A stretch of 64,000 bases of DNA. Origin: Segnochrobactrum spirostomi. Lineage in GTDB: Bacteria; Pseudomonadota; Alphaproteobacteria; Rhizobiales; Segnochrobactraceae. How positions within the stretch are numbered: the stretch's first letter is position 1; every line of letters starts with the position of its first letter. The position numbers and the translations under genes are program-made. Positions 15,878 to 24,685 of this stretch are shown one piece after another. The notes beneath the pieces are model-generated. The model was not told where the DNA came from. It did not search any database and was given only the letters and a program-made list of their open reading frames with translations. Location: NCBI RefSeq assembly GCF_009600605.1, contig NZ_VWNA01000001.1, positions 1 to 64,000 of the forward strand, given 5' to 3'.

Positions 15878-16372
15878 ATGAGCCGCCTCGACAGCTTCAT
15901 CCGCCGCCTCAAGGCGCAGAAGGTCCTGATCGAGCACGCCGCGTCGCTGATCGGCGACGTGCCGGGGCCGATCCTCGAACTCGGCCTCGGCGTGGCGCGC
16001 ACCTACGATCACCTGCGCGCGCTGTTGCCGGACCGGGAGATCTTCGCCTTCGACAACGTGATCGTCGCCCCGATCGATCTCCTGCCCGATGCTCATCACC
16101 TCATCATGGGGGAGATCCGCGAGACGCTCGCCTTCTGCGGGCCGCGCGTCGGGGCCCGAGCGGCCCTGATGCACAACGACATCGGGTCCGGCGACGAGAT
16201 CCACAACGCGGCGACGCGGGCGTGGCTCGCGCCCCTCGTGCCGCCGCGGATGGCGCCGGGCGGCATCGTCATCACCAGCTTCACCATGGAGCTGGCGGGC
16301 TACGAGAAGCTGACGGTGCCCCCGGAGGTGCCGGCGAACCGCTATCACCTCTATCGCGCGCCTCGGGGCTGA
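15878..16372 (+). CDS. Class I SAM-dependent methyltransferase-like protein, copy 2
   Basis: This 164-residue paralogue of the gene 10 bp upstream starts MSRLDSFIRRLKAQKVLIEHAASLIGDVPGPILELGLGVARTYDHLRALLPDREIFAFD, with SAM motif I LELGLGVART and the shared GEIRETLAFCGPRVGARAALMHNDIGSGD. The two copies agree along their whole length yet differ at many positions, so the duplication is old, and both keep an intact frame. The 10-bp gap implies one transcript. The motif I changes from GLGNGRT to GLGVART between copies, which hints at different cofactor or substrate handling. The substrate is unknown. Confidence 0.75.
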   Translation: MSRLDSFIRRLKAQKVLIEHAASLIGDVPGPILELGLGVARTYDHLRALLPDREIFAFDNVIVAPIDLLPDAHHLIMGEIRETLAFCGPRVGARAALMHNDIGSGDEIHNAATRAWLAPLVPPRMAPGGIVITSFTMELAGYEKLTVPPEVPANRYHLYRAPRG

Positions 16373-16482
16373 GAGCCCGTCGCGCGCCCGTCACCCGCCC
16401 ATGAAAGGGTGAAACGAATCCGTCCCCTGGATTCGAGGGTCGGGTGCCTTATGTGTCGCTCGCACCTTCGAGAGGATCATCG

Positions 16483-17085
16483 TTGCAGGCCGATCACCCC
16501 CGAACATCGGACATGCTGACCGGCCTGCTCGCCGCCCACCCGGAGGAGCGCATCCGCGTCGGCGACCTCGTGGCGGGGCTGCGCAACCGCGTGTTCGGGC
16601 TGACCTTCCTCGTGTTCGGCATTCCGAACTGCATCCCGATGCCGCCGGGCGTGCCCGTCATCTGCGGTATCGTGCTCGGCTTCGTCGCCGCCCAACTCGC
16701 CCTCGGCCGGGACTTTCCCTGGCTGCCGGCCCGGGTCGCCGACAAGACCTTTCCCCGCAGCGTGCTCGTCTCGATCGTCGAGCGGGCGGTGCCGATCATC
16801 CGCAAGTTCGAGCGGCTGAGCCGCCCGCGCCTCGACGTGCTCGTGACATCCAGTGCGCGGCGGGCCATCGGCGCGATCATCGTGGTGCTCGCGGGCATTC
16901 TGGTCCTGCCGATTCCCTTCCTTGGCAACATGCCGCCGGGTATCGCGATCTGCATCTTCGGCCTCGCGTTGATCGAGCGCGACGGCCTGTTCGCCCTCGG
17001 CGGCTATGTCGCGACGGTGCTCGGCCTCGCCGTCACCGTCGGCATGACGTGGGCGATCTTCGCCGGCGCCGCGCAGCTCTTCTGA
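16483..17085 (+). CDS. exoD: ExoD-family membrane protein
   Basis: The 200-residue protein matches the ExoD family (exopolysaccharide synthesis/alkaline tolerance protein of rhizobia): RIRVGDLVAGLRNRVFGLTFLVFGIPNCIPMPPGVPVICGIVLGFVAAQLALGRD, then LPARVADKTF and three C-terminal hydrophobic segments. Its biochemical role is not settled; exoD mutants of Sinorhizobium have altered exopolysaccharide and alkaline sensitivity. The frame is open from a GTG at 16444, but AGAGGA at 16471-16476 sits 6 nt before the TTG at 16483, so the TTG start is preferred. It stands alone between the methyltransferase pair and an aminotransferase. Confidence 0.85.
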   Translation: MQADHPRTSDMLTGLLAAHPEERIRVGDLVAGLRNRVFGLTFLVFGIPNCIPMPPGVPVICGIVLGFVAAQLALGRDFPWLPARVADKTFPRSVLVSIVERAVPIIRKFERLSRPRLDVLVTSSARRAIGAIIVVLAGILVLPIPFLGNMPPGIAICIFGLALIERDGLFALGGYVATVLGLAVTVGMTWAIFAGAAQLF

Positions 17086-17184
17086 GGAGCGGCTGCCGTC
17101 CGGTCTCGCCCGTCGATCGGAGGGGTTGACGCTCCACCACGGGAGCGCGCACAGGGGAGGCCCGACCGCCTCCGAGGTATTGCC

Positions 17185-18366
17185 ATGTCCGCGTCGCCCG
17201 ATTTCCTCCTCGAACTCTCCCGTGCCGCGCGTGGCGCCCCCGAGAGCGGGATCGTCGAAGTGGTCAATTATGGGCGACTCAAGGAGGGGCTCATCCCGCT
17301 GTGGGTCGGCGAAGGGGACCTGCCGACGCCGGCCTTCATCAGCGAGGCGGCGACGCGAGGCCTCGCCGCCGGCGAGACCTTCTACACCTGGCAGCGCGGC
17401 ATCCCGGAGCTTCGGCAGGCGATCGCGGATTATCACGGCCGGCTGTTCGCCCGGCCGTTCTCGGCCGAGCGCTTCTTCGTCACCATCGGCGGGATGCACG
17501 CGGTCCACATCGCGGTCGGCCTCGTGGTCGAGCCGGGGCAGGAGGTGATCGTGCCGTCGCCGACCTGGCCGAACGTGCCAGCGGCGGTCGAACTCGCCGG
17601 CGGGCGCGCCCGCATCCTGCACATGGATTATGCCGCGACCGGCTGGACCCTCGACATCGACCGGCTGGAGGCCCTGATCGGCCCCGCGACGCGGGCGATC
17701 CTCCTCAATTCGCCGGCCAATCCGACCGGCTGGGCCGCCGACGAGGCGACCCTCAAGGCGGTGCTCGCCGTGGCCCGCAAGCACGGGCTCTGGATCATCG
17801 CCGACGAGGTCTATGGCCGCTTCTCGTTCACCGGCGAGCGCGCGGCCTCGTTCCACGACGTCGCCGACGAGGCGAACGACCGCATCCTCTACGTGAACAC
17901 CTTTTCGAAGAACTGGGCGATGACCGGCTGGCGCATCGGCTGGCTCGAGGCGCCGCCGGCGTTCGGTCCGGCGATCGAGAACCTCGTCCAATATACGACC
18001 TCGGGCGTGCCGGGCTTCCTGCAGCGCGGTGCGCTTGCGGCGATCGAACGGGGCGAGGATTTCATCGCCTTCCAGAAGGCGCGGGTCGGCCGCGCGCTCG
18101 ACGTGATGACGAGCGCGCTCGCCGCCACCAACCGGGTGAGCTTCGCCAAGCCTGACGGCGCGTTCTACCTGTTCCTGGCGATCGACGGGTTCGACGACAC
18201 GCGGCGGCTGGCGCTGCGCCTGATCGACGAGGCCGGCGTCGGCGTCGCGCCGGGCACCGCGTTCGGTCCCGGCGGCGAGCGCTTCCTGCGCCTCTGCCTC
18301 GCCCGCAGCGAATCGCACATCGCGACCGCCGCCGACCGGCTTCAGGATTGGCTGCGGAAGGCGTAA
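17185..18366 (+). CDS. PLP-dependent class I/II aminotransferase
   Basis: The 393-residue fold-type I aminotransferase has the PLP lysine at K242 in NTFSKNWAMTGWRIGW, the substrate/cofactor segments LNSPANPTGWAADEATL and IIADEVYGRF, and the C-terminal arginine region ERFLRLCLARS. It is closest in style to aspartate/aromatic aminotransferases of the AspC/AruH-like group, transferring an amino group between an amino acid and a 2-oxo acid. Substrate specificity cannot be read from these motifs. It is monocistronic, and a cluster of palindromic repeats fills the 288 bp downstream. Confidence 0.88.
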   Translation: MSASPDFLLELSRAARGAPESGIVEVVNYGRLKEGLIPLWVGEGDLPTPAFISEAATRGLAAGETFYTWQRGIPELRQAIADYHGRLFARPFSAERFFVTIGGMHAVHIAVGLVVEPGQEVIVPSPTWPNVPAAVELAGGRARILHMDYAATGWTLDIDRLEALIGPATRAILLNSPANPTGWAADEATLKAVLAVARKHGLWIIADEVYGRFSFTGERAASFHDVADEANDRILYVNTFSKNWAMTGWRIGWLEAPPAFGPAIENLVQYTTSGVPGFLQRGALAAIERGEDFIAFQKARVGRALDVMTSALAATNRVSFAKPDGAFYLFLAIDGFDDTRRLALRLIDEAGVGVAPGTAFGPGGERFLRLCLARSESHIATAADRLQDWLRKA

Positions 18367-18458
18367 GGCGGGGGGCGCGAGGCGCGCGGAGTGTAGGATT
18401 TGGCCGCTGTGTTCGCCTGCGACTGAGACGCACGCGATTGCCCCATCACCTGCCACCT

Positions 18459-18514
18459 CTTCCTTCGCCCCGCTTGGCGGGGAGAAGGCGGCCCGATAGG
18501 GCCGGATGAGGGGC
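18459..18514. repeat. Intergenic palindromic repeat A
   Basis: Contains the hairpin CCCCGC-TTG-GCGGGG and a second one GGCCC-GATA-GGGCC (18490-18503), ending in GGATGAGGGGCC. This wording resembles the dispersed intergenic palindromes seen across many Rhizobiales genomes. It lies between two genes and encodes nothing obvious. Confidence 0.65.
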
Positions 18515-18561
18515 CTGGGTCCGAGACGTCCTTTGCGAGGCTTCGAGGCGTCTCGTTCGCC

Positions 18562-18620
18562 GCTTCACCCCACCCCGACGCTGCGCGTCGACCCTCCCCC
18601 TGACAGGGGAGGGTGGGGCG
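18562..18620. repeat. Intergenic palindromic repeat B
   Basis: Contains CGACGC-TGC-GCGTCG and then a 9-bp stem ACCCTCCCC / GGGGAGGGT (18591-18614). It is a second, different element of the Rhizobiales-type dispersed palindrome class, placed tail-to-tail with repeat A. It could act as a bidirectional terminator for the aminotransferase gene and hemA. Confidence 0.65.
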
Positions 18621-18654
18621 CCTTGTCCCTGGCGGGAGGGTTCGGCGCCGTGCC

Positions 18655-19932
18655 TCAGCCGCCGGCGGCCTGGAAGATTTCGTAGGTTGGGTGGGACAGG
18701 TGGTGGCCGAAGCGGCCCGTCGGGCGGTCGCGGTTCAAGCCGAGCGACTGCCACACCTCGATCAGCGCGCCGGTCAGGTGCTCGATCAGCTCGTCGGCGT
18801 GGAACGGCGTCGGCGTGATGCGCAGCCGCTCGGTGCCGCGCGGCACGGTCGGATAATTGATCGGCTGGATGTAGATACCGTGCACCTCAAGCAGCCGATC
18901 GCTTGCCGCCTTGCAGAGCTCGGGATCGCCGACGAGGATCGGCACGATGTGGGTCTCGGACGGCATCACCGGCAGGCCGGCGGCGGTCAGGACTTCCTTC
19001 GTGCGGTGGGCCTGGCGCTGCTGGGCGCGGCGCTCGGTGCTCGACGCCTTCAGATGGCGGATCGAGGCGGTCGCGGCGGCGGCGAGCGCCGGGGGCAGGG
19101 CGGTCGTGAAGATGAAGCCCGGGGCATAGGAGCGCACCGCGTCCACGAGCACCCGCGAGCCGGTGATATAGCCGCCGAGAACGCCGAATGCCTTGGCAAG
19201 CGTCCCTTCGATGACGTCGATGCGGCCCATCGCGCCGTCACGCTCTGCGATGCCGGCGCCGCGCGGGCCGTACATGCCGACCGCGTGAACCTCGTCAAGA
19301 TAGGTGAGCGCGCCGTACTTTTCGGCGAGGTCGGCGATCTGGGCGATCGGCGCGATGTCGCCGTCCATGGAGTAGACCGATTCGAAGGCGATCAGCTTGG
19401 GGCGGTCGGGACCCGCCGCCTTGAGCAGTTCTTCGAGATGGGCGACGTCGTTGTGCCGCCAGACCTGCTTGGCGCACCCCGAATTGCGGATGCCCGCGAT
19501 CATCGAGGCGTGATTGAGCTGGTCGGACAGGATCAGGCAATCCGGTAGAAGCCGGGCGATGGTCGAGATCGCGGCCTCGTTGGAGATGTAGCCCGACGTG
19601 AAGGTGAGGGCGGCTTCCTTGCCGTGCAGGTCGGCGAGTTCGGCCTCGAGCTCGACCAGCGGGTGGTTGGTGCCCGAGATGTTGCGCGTACCGCCGGCGC
19701 CGGCGCCCATGCGGGTCGCGGCTTCGGTGAGCGCGCCGACCACGTCCGGATGCTGGCCCATGCCGAGATAATCGTTGGAGCACCACACGACGATTTCGCG
19801 GGTCTCATCGTCGCGCCGCCAGATCGCGTGGGGGAACCGGCCCGCGATTCGCTCCAAATCGGCGAAGACGCGGTAGCGACGCTCCGCTTTCAGCGCGTCG
19901 AGGGCACGATCAAAGAAAGCCTGGTAGTCCAT
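18655..19932 (-). CDS. hemA: 5-aminolevulinate synthase
   Basis: The 425-residue PLP enzyme condenses glycine and succinyl-CoA to 5-aminolevulinate, the committed step of the Shemin heme route used by alphaproteobacteria. Recognisable segments are [68 protein letters not shown] and the PLP-lysine loop [14 protein letters not shown] with K247. The C-terminal [16 protein letters not shown] is standard. The length fits the family. The AAGGA before the ATG at 19932 gives a normal start. It is monocistronic. Confidence 0.97.
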   Translation of the reverse strand: MDYQAFFDRALDALKAERRYRVFADLERIAGRFPHAIWRRDDETREIVVWCSNDYLGMGQHPDVVGALTEAATRMGAGAGGTRNISGTNHPLVELEAELADLHGKEAALTFTSGYISNEAAISTIARLLPDCLILSDQLNHASMIAGIRNSGCAKQVWRHNDVAHLEELLKAAGPDRPKLIAFESVYSMDGDIAPIAQIADLAEKYGALTYLDEVHAVGMYGPRGAGIAERDGAMGRIDVIEGTLAKAFGVLGGYITGSRVLVDAVRSYAPGFIFTTALPPALAAAATASIRHLKASSTERRAQQRQAHRTKEVLTAAGLPVMPSETHIVPILVGDPELCKAASDRLLEVHGIYIQPINYPTVPRGTERLRITPTPFHADELIEHLTGALIEVWQSLGLNRDRPTGRFGHHLSHPTYEIFQAAGG

Positions 19933-20206
19933 CCGTCGCGTTCCTTCGGGTGACGTTCCTGCTCCCTTAAGCCGGCCGGGGGCGGCCAGCTTTGATCTGG
20001 AACAGTTTCGCCAAGTCTGCGCAGCGCATTCGGGCGGATGTCGAAACGGCGATCCGTCGGCAGGGTGCGTTGGCCGGCCAATCAGACTGGAATTTTTCGC
20101 AATGTAGCCTTTCGGGGGCTGTTGTCGAAGCGCGTGTTGACGCGGGCGCAGCCGCGGGGGCGGCGCCTGAAACGGGCTCCGGACGGTCGGGGCGAGGTGC
20201 GAAGCC
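19933..20206. other. Intergenic region between hemA and the AsnC-type gene
   Basis: About 270 bp upstream of hemA (minus strand) and downstream of the AsnC-type gene. It should hold the hemA promoter, but I see no clear hexamer pair and no gene. Confidence 0.4.
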
Positions 20207-20443
20207 TCAGAACGCCTTGAAGGTCGGGATCGTCTTGGTGTCGCGGATGCCCGACACGCTGTGGACGTTCTCGTTCACGAAATGGCCGATGTCGGAATCG
20301 TGCTCGGCATAGAACTTCACCAGCAGGTCGTAATCGCCCGCCGTGGAATAGATCTCGGAGGCGATCTCCCGGTCGGCGATCGCCGCGGCGACTTCGTAGG
20401 CCCGTCCGAGCTCGCATTTGATGAGGACAAAGAAGGGCTTCAT
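20207..20443 (-). CDS. Stand-alone Lrp/AsnC ligand-binding (RAM) domain protein
   Basis: The 78-residue protein is only the C-terminal RAM domain of Lrp/AsnC regulators: [22 protein letters not shown]...[49 protein letters not shown]. There is no DNA-binding helix-turn-helix. Such stand-alone domains form multimers, bind amino acids and may modulate full-length regulators or enzymes; the partner is unknown. The ATG at 20443 is supported by an upstream GGAGAG. The extra 14 codons of the open frame are not family-like. Confidence 0.88.
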   Translation of the reverse strand: MKPFFVLIKCELGRAYEVAAAIADREIASEIYSTAGDYDLLVKFYAEHDSDIGHFVNENVHSVSGIRDTKTIPTFKAF

Positions 20444-20555
20444 CGGGCTCTCCGCAGCGCGGGCCGGCCTGCCCGCGGGGCTCAATCAACCGGATCGCGC
20501 GGCCCGCCGCAAGGGTTAGACATCACATCACAGCCGGTAACGAACAGGGTCGTTG

Positions 20556-20975
20556 CTAGTTGCAAACAATCGTCCTACCGCACTGCATTCCAGCTATAGT
20601 TATGGCTTGCTTTGCCAATTCAGAGGCTGCGTCGTCACAAGAGGCGCGGTCATGGCCGGCTTTCATGCAGTGATATTCAAAGACGGCAAGCATGTTGCAA
20701 GATATAAGCAGGGGATAAATATTATCATAGCCCATATTGGTGCGCTGCTGGAGCTCGCTCCACGCCAAAATAGCATTTGATGTCATGCAATTGCGAAAGG
20801 CTGTTACGAGACTCTCAGATGCGCCTGCATTGTCGGGATCCAGCGGTTCGCTATGCGCTCTATGCAATCCGCCAGCCGCCGCCGCAAAGACACTCGTGGC
20901 GATCAACAGCAGTATGGGACGCCTTACGCGGTCGGCCAACTTGCGCACACCGGTCGGCAACGTGACTGCGTACAT
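20556..20975 (-). CDS. Orphan secreted six-cysteine protein
   Basis: The 139-residue protein is unrecognised. It has a basic N-terminus and a hydrophobic stretch (residues 20-36) that look like a signal peptide, then about 97 residues with exactly six cysteines (63, 93, 103, 113, 132, 138), all after the signal, which suggests disulfide bonding in the periplasm or outside. The DNA is clearly AT-richer than its neighbours and codon use looks different (AAT, ATA, TTG, AAA are frequent), which points to transfer or relaxed selection. It lies between the AsnC-type gene and the TPP riboswitch, with nothing mobile visible nearby. The upstream GGAAA could be the SD. Confidence 0.55.
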   Translation of the reverse strand: MYAVTLPTGVRKLADRVRRPILLLIATSVFAAAAGGLHRAHSEPLDPDNAGASESLVTAFRNCMTSNAILAWSELQQRTNMGYDNIYPLLISCNMLAVFEYHCMKAGHDRASCDDAASELAKQAITIAGMQCGRTIVCN

Positions 20976-21061
20976 GGCGCTTTTCCAAACCCATCTGCCT
21001 TTAAAAATGATTCAACGGCTCTCATTTGCAAGCGCGCGCGGGGAGCGCTACATGAGCGTCA

Positions 21062-21147
21062 TCTCATGGGGGTGCCTAAACAGGCTGAGAGGTCGTCCCG
21101 ACCAACCCCTTGAACCTGAACCGGGTCATGCCGGCGGAGGGAATTGA
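21062..21147 (+). promoter_or_regulatory. TPP riboswitch (THI element)
   Basis: The conserved THI-box order is present: GGGGTGCC, GGCTGAGAGG (core CTGAGA at 21085-21090), AACCCCTTGAACCTGA (core ACCTGA at 21114-21119), then CCGGGTCATGCCGGCGGAGGGA. The GGAGG at 21136-21140, which serves as the thiE SD, lies inside the 3' end of the aptamer, so ligand binding probably blocks ribosome entry. Confidence 0.96.
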
Positions 21148-21151
21148 GACG

Positions 21152-21844
21152 ATGCTCCAGCCCGAATCGTCGCCCCGCGCACGCGTCCCTGTGGACGTGC
21201 GCCTCAATGCGATCGTCGATCCCGCGGCGCTCGGCGCCACGCCGCCGGCCGAGGCGGCGCTCGAGGCCGTCCGCGGCGGTGCGACGCTCCTGCAATATCG
21301 CGACAAGAGCGGATCGACCCGCGCGATGGTGAGCGCGGTGCGCGCGATTCTCGCCGCGGTGCGGGGCACCGGCGTGCCCGTCCTCGTCAACGACCGGCTC
21401 GACGTCGCGCTCGCGGCCGGGGCGGACGGCATCCATGTGGGGCAGGACGACCTGCCCGCCGCGGACGCCCGCCGCCTGCTCGGGCCGGAGGCGATCATCG
21501 GACTTTCCATAACCGACGCGGCCGAGGCGGACGGCGCCGGCGATCCGGCCGTCGATTATGTCGGGCTCGGCCCGGTGTTCGCGACCGGCAGCAAGGCGGA
21601 TGCGGCCGACGCCCTCGGCCTCGGCGGGACCGAAGCGGTCGCCCGGCTCATCCGCGCGGCTGCGCCGGGCCTGCCGATCGTGGCGATCGGCGGCCTCGGG
21701 CTCGCCAACGCGGCGGATGTGATCGGCGCGGGCACCGACGGCATCGCCGTCATCTCGGCGATCCTCGGCGCGCCGGACCGCCGCGCCGCCGCCGCGGAGC
21801 TGCGGCGGGCGGTCGATCGGGCGCTGGCGGAGACCGGCCGATGA
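21152..21844 (+). CDS. thiE: Thiamine-phosphate synthase
   Basis: The 230-residue TIM-barrel enzyme joins HMP-pyrophosphate with thiazole phosphate to make thiamine phosphate. Motifs: [69 protein letters not shown] and [13 protein letters not shown]. The ATG at 21152 follows the riboswitch directly; a longer frame to 21110 would run through the aptamer and is rejected. The gene overlaps thiD by four bases (ATGA). Expression should fall when TPP is plentiful. Confidence 0.94.
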   Translation: MLQPESSPRARVPVDVRLNAIVDPAALGATPPAEAALEAVRGGATLLQYRDKSGSTRAMVSAVRAILAAVRGTGVPVLVNDRLDVALAAGADGIHVGQDDLPAADARRLLGPEAIIGLSITDAAEADGAGDPAVDYVGLGPVFATGSKADAADALGLGGTEAVARLIRAAAPGLPIVAIGGLGLANAADVIGAGTDGIAVISAILGAPDRRAAAAELRRAVDRALAETGR

Positions 21845-22682
21845 GCGCGGGGAGGGACGTGGAGACCATGAAGACCAAGACGCCGATCGCCGTCACCGTC
21901 GCCGGCTCCGATTCCGGCGGCGGGGCCGGAATCCAGGCCGACCTCAAGACCTTCTCGGCGCTCGGGGTCTACGGTGCGAGCGTCATCGTGGCGCTCACCG
22001 CGCAGAACACCCTCGGCGTGTCCGGCATCCACGACGTGCCGCCGGCCTTCGTGCGGGCCCAGATCGACGCCGTGTTCTCGGATCTCGCGGTCGACGCCGT
22101 AAAGATCGGCATGGTCTCGCAGGTCGCGACGATCGAGGCGATCGCCGCCGGCCTCGACGCCTACGATCAGCGCACCATCGTGCTCGACCCGGTGATGATC
22201 GCGACCTCCGGCCACGCGCTGCTCGCCCCCGACGCCGTCTCGGCGGTGAAGAGCCTCCTGGTATCGCGCGCGCTCATCGTGACCCCCAATCTCCCCGAAG
22301 CCGCGCGTCTGACGGATCGTCCGATCGCCGAGACGGAGGCCGAGATGGTGGCCCAGGGCGAGGCGCTCCTGACGCTCGGCGCGCGCGCGGCACTCATCAA
22401 GGGGGGCATGCGTCGGGACGGGAGAGTGCCGACGTTCTGGTGACGCAGACGGCAGCGCCGCGCTGGTATCGGGCGCCGCGGCACGCGACGCGGAACACCC
22501 ACGGCACCGGCTGCACGCTGTCGTCGGCGATCGCGGCGGGGCTCGCCAAGGGGGCGGCGCTGGAGGCGGCGGTGGCGGTGGCAAAGGACTATCTGACGGA
22601 GGCGATCATAGCCGCGGACGATCTCTCGATCGGCGCGGGCCACGGTCCGGTGCATCACTTCTACGCCCAATGGCGGGCGTGA
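21841..22682 (+). pseudogene. thiD: thiD (HMP/HMP-phosphate kinase) interrupted by a frameshift
   Basis: Two frames together make one ThiD of normal length. Frame 1 (21841-22443) has [58 protein letters not shown] and ALIKGG, then runs off into RVPTFW and a stop. Frame 2 (22440-22682) continues with the catalytic anion-hole segment RNTHGTGCTLSSAIAAGLAKGA. Restoring one G in GACGGGAGAG (22418-22427) would read DGESADVLVTQTAAP and rejoin the halves. ThiD phosphorylates HMP twice for thiamine synthesis and should be essential to this operon, so either another copy exists, the strain needs thiamine, or the base was lost in a homopolymer sequencing error. The start may be 21841 or the ATG at 21868. 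Confidence 0.88.
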
Positions 22683-22827
22683 CCGCCCCGTTTCGGCCCG
22701 CTTTACTTGGCGTTCGTCATAATATTGATATCGGAATCGCGTTCCTGAGCGGCTATCCAAGAGACGTCGCGGCCGGCAGGTGGTCAATCGAGGCAGGGCG
22801 CAAGGCGATCTGAAGGAAGCGGTCTCC

Positions 22828-23628
22828 ATGAGCGACTCCCCCGAGCCTCGGCACTATCGCGCGCTGTTCTTGTCCGACGTGCATCTCGGCACGCGCGGCT
22901 GTCAGGCGGACATGCTGCTGGACTTCCTCCGGGTGTACGATGCCGAGACGATCTATCTCGTGGGGGACATCGTCGACGGCTGGCGCCTACGCCGGCAATG
23001 GTACTGGCCGCAGTCCCACAACGACGTCATCCAGAAGCTCTTGCGCAAGGCGCGGAAGGGTGCGCGGGTGATCTACACCCCCGGCAACCACGACGAGTTT
23101 CTGCGCGATTATCTCGGCACCCATTTCGGTGGCGTGGAGGTGGTCGACTCGGTCATCCACGAGGGCGCCGACGGCCGCCGCTACCTCGTTATCCACGGCG
23201 ATCAGTTCGACGTCGTGGTGCGTCATGCGAAGTGGCTCGCGTTCCTCGGCGATTGGGCTTACACTGCCGCGTTGGGAATCAACACGTGGCTGAACATCTT
23301 CCGCCGCAAAGCCGGCCTTACCTACTGGTCGCTTTCGGCGTGGGCAAAGCTCAAGGTCAAGAACGCCGTGAACTTCATCGGCAAGTTCGAAGAGGCGCTG
23401 TCGAATGAGGCGCGCCGGCGCGGGGTGGACGGAGTGGTCTGCGGGCACATCCATCACGCGGCGATGCACGATCGTTTCGGCATCCGCTACATCAATACGG
23501 GCGATTGGGTGGAAAGCTGCACCGCCATCGCCGAGACGCACGACGGCCAGTTCGAATTGATCCGCTGGGCGAAGCCGAGCGGGCTGGGGGCGGTGGTGCC
23601 GGCCTCCCGCGAGCGCGCGGCGGCATGA
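22828..23628 (+). CDS. LpxH-like metallophosphoesterase (UDP-2,3-diacylglucosamine diphosphatase family)
   Basis: The 266-residue calcineurin-fold phosphoesterase has all metal-site motifs: FLSDVHLG, VGDIVDGW, TPGNHDE, VIHGDQFDVV and CGHIHHA. It resembles LpxH-type hydrolases, which release lipid X from UDP-2,3-diacylglucosamine, but proteins of this subgroup, paired with a GT4 glycosyltransferase as here, may act on another glycolipid, and many alphaproteobacteria use LpxI for the lipid A step. The ATG at 22828 with GAAGGA upstream is preferred over the open frame to 22780. Its stop overlaps the start of the glycosyltransferase gene (ATGATG at 23625), so the two are coupled. Confidence 0.82.
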   Translation: MSDSPEPRHYRALFLSDVHLGTRGCQADMLLDFLRVYDAETIYLVGDIVDGWRLRRQWYWPQSHNDVIQKLLRKARKGARVIYTPGNHDEFLRDYLGTHFGGVEVVDSVIHEGADGRRYLVIHGDQFDVVVRHAKWLAFLGDWAYTAALGINTWLNIFRRKAGLTYWSLSAWAKLKVKNAVNFIGKFEEALSNEARRRGVDGVVCGHIHHAAMHDRFGIRYINTGDWVESCTAIAETHDGQFELIRWAKPSGLGAVVPASRERAAA

Positions 23629-24668
23629 TGCGTCTGCTCGTCGTCACCGACGCTTGGCAACCGCAGATCAACGGTGTCGTCCGCACCCTCGAGCGGACCA
23701 TCGAAGAGCTGGACAAGATGGGGGTTCAGACCACCGTCCTGAGCCCCGCAGATTTCCGCACCCTGCCGTGCCCGACCTATCCGGAGATCCGGCTGTCGCT
23801 CACGACGCCGGTGAAGATCCGCCGCATCATCGAGCGCATCAAGCCGGACGCGGTCCACATCGCCACCGAAGGTCCGCTCGGCATGCTGGCGCGGCGCCAT
23901 TGCATGCGCACGCACCGTCGCTTCACCACGAGTTACCACACCCGCTTCCCCGAATATCTCGCGGCCCGTGCGCCCGTTCCGCTGCGCATGTCCTATGCGT
24001 GGATGCGGCGGTTCCACAATGCCGCCAGCGGCTGCATGGTGGCGACCGACTCGCTCGAGGCAGACCTCGCGAGCCGCGGCTTCCGCCACCTGATGCGCTG
24101 GTCGCGCGGCGTCGACCACAAGCTGTTCAATCCCGATTATCCCCGCGTGCTCGATCTGCCGCGGCCGATCTTCGGCTATGTCGGCCGCGTCGCGGTCGAG
24201 AAGAACATCGAGGCGTTCCTGGCGCTCGACCTGCCCGGCTCCAAGGTCGTGGTGGGGGGCGGGCCGGCGCTCGAGGACATGCGCCGCCGCTTCCCCGACG
24301 TGCACTTCACCGGCCCGAAGGTCGGCGAGGCGCTGGCGGCGCACTACTGCTCGCTCGACGTCTTCGTGTTCCCGAGCCTCACCGACACCTTCGGCAACGT
24401 GCTCATCGAGGCCTTGTCGGCCGGCGTGCCGGTGGCCGCGTTCCCGGTGATGGGGCCGGTCGACGTGATCAGCAATTCGGGCACCGGCGTCCTCGACAAC
24501 GATCTGGCCGCGGCGGCGAAGGCCGCCCTCTCGATCCCCCGCGACCGGTGCCGCGAATATGCGCTCCGCTTCAGTTGGGAGGCGAGCGCCCGACAGTTCC
24601 TCGACAACCTGATCGAGGCGATGGGCGAGGAATCGGCCCGTCTCCCGGTGCGCGTCGCCGCCGAGTAA
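23625..24668 (+). CDS. Family 4 glycosyltransferase (MgtA/SqdX-like)
   Basis: The 347-residue GT-B enzyme has the N-terminal donor-independent domain (LVVTDAWQPQINGVVRTLERTIEELDKMG) and a C-terminal nucleotide-sugar domain with RWSRGVDHKLFNP, FGYVGRVAVEKNIEAFLAL and the E-x7-E motif in DTFGNVLIEALSAGVPVAA. It resembles GDP-mannose-dependent lipid mannosyltransferases and sulfolipid SqdX. It probably adds a sugar to a membrane lipid. Coupling to the LpxH-like phosphatase suggests a two-step glycolipid pathway, but the products are unknown. The ATG at 23625 overlaps the previous stop. Confidence 0.83.
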   Translation: MMRLLVVTDAWQPQINGVVRTLERTIEELDKMGVQTTVLSPADFRTLPCPTYPEIRLSLTTPVKIRRIIERIKPDAVHIATEGPLGMLARRHCMRTHRRFTTSYHTRFPEYLAARAPVPLRMSYAWMRRFHNAASGCMVATDSLEADLASRGFRHLMRWSRGVDHKLFNPDYPRVLDLPRPIFGYVGRVAVEKNIEAFLALDLPGSKVVVGGGPALEDMRRRFPDVHFTGPKVGEALAAHYCSLDVFVFPSLTDTFGNVLIEALSAGVPVAAFPVMGPVDVISNSGTGVLDNDLAAAAKAALSIPRDRCREYALRFSWEASARQFLDNLIEAMGEESARLPVRVAAE

Positions 24669-24685
24669 TCGTCGGTCACCGGCTT

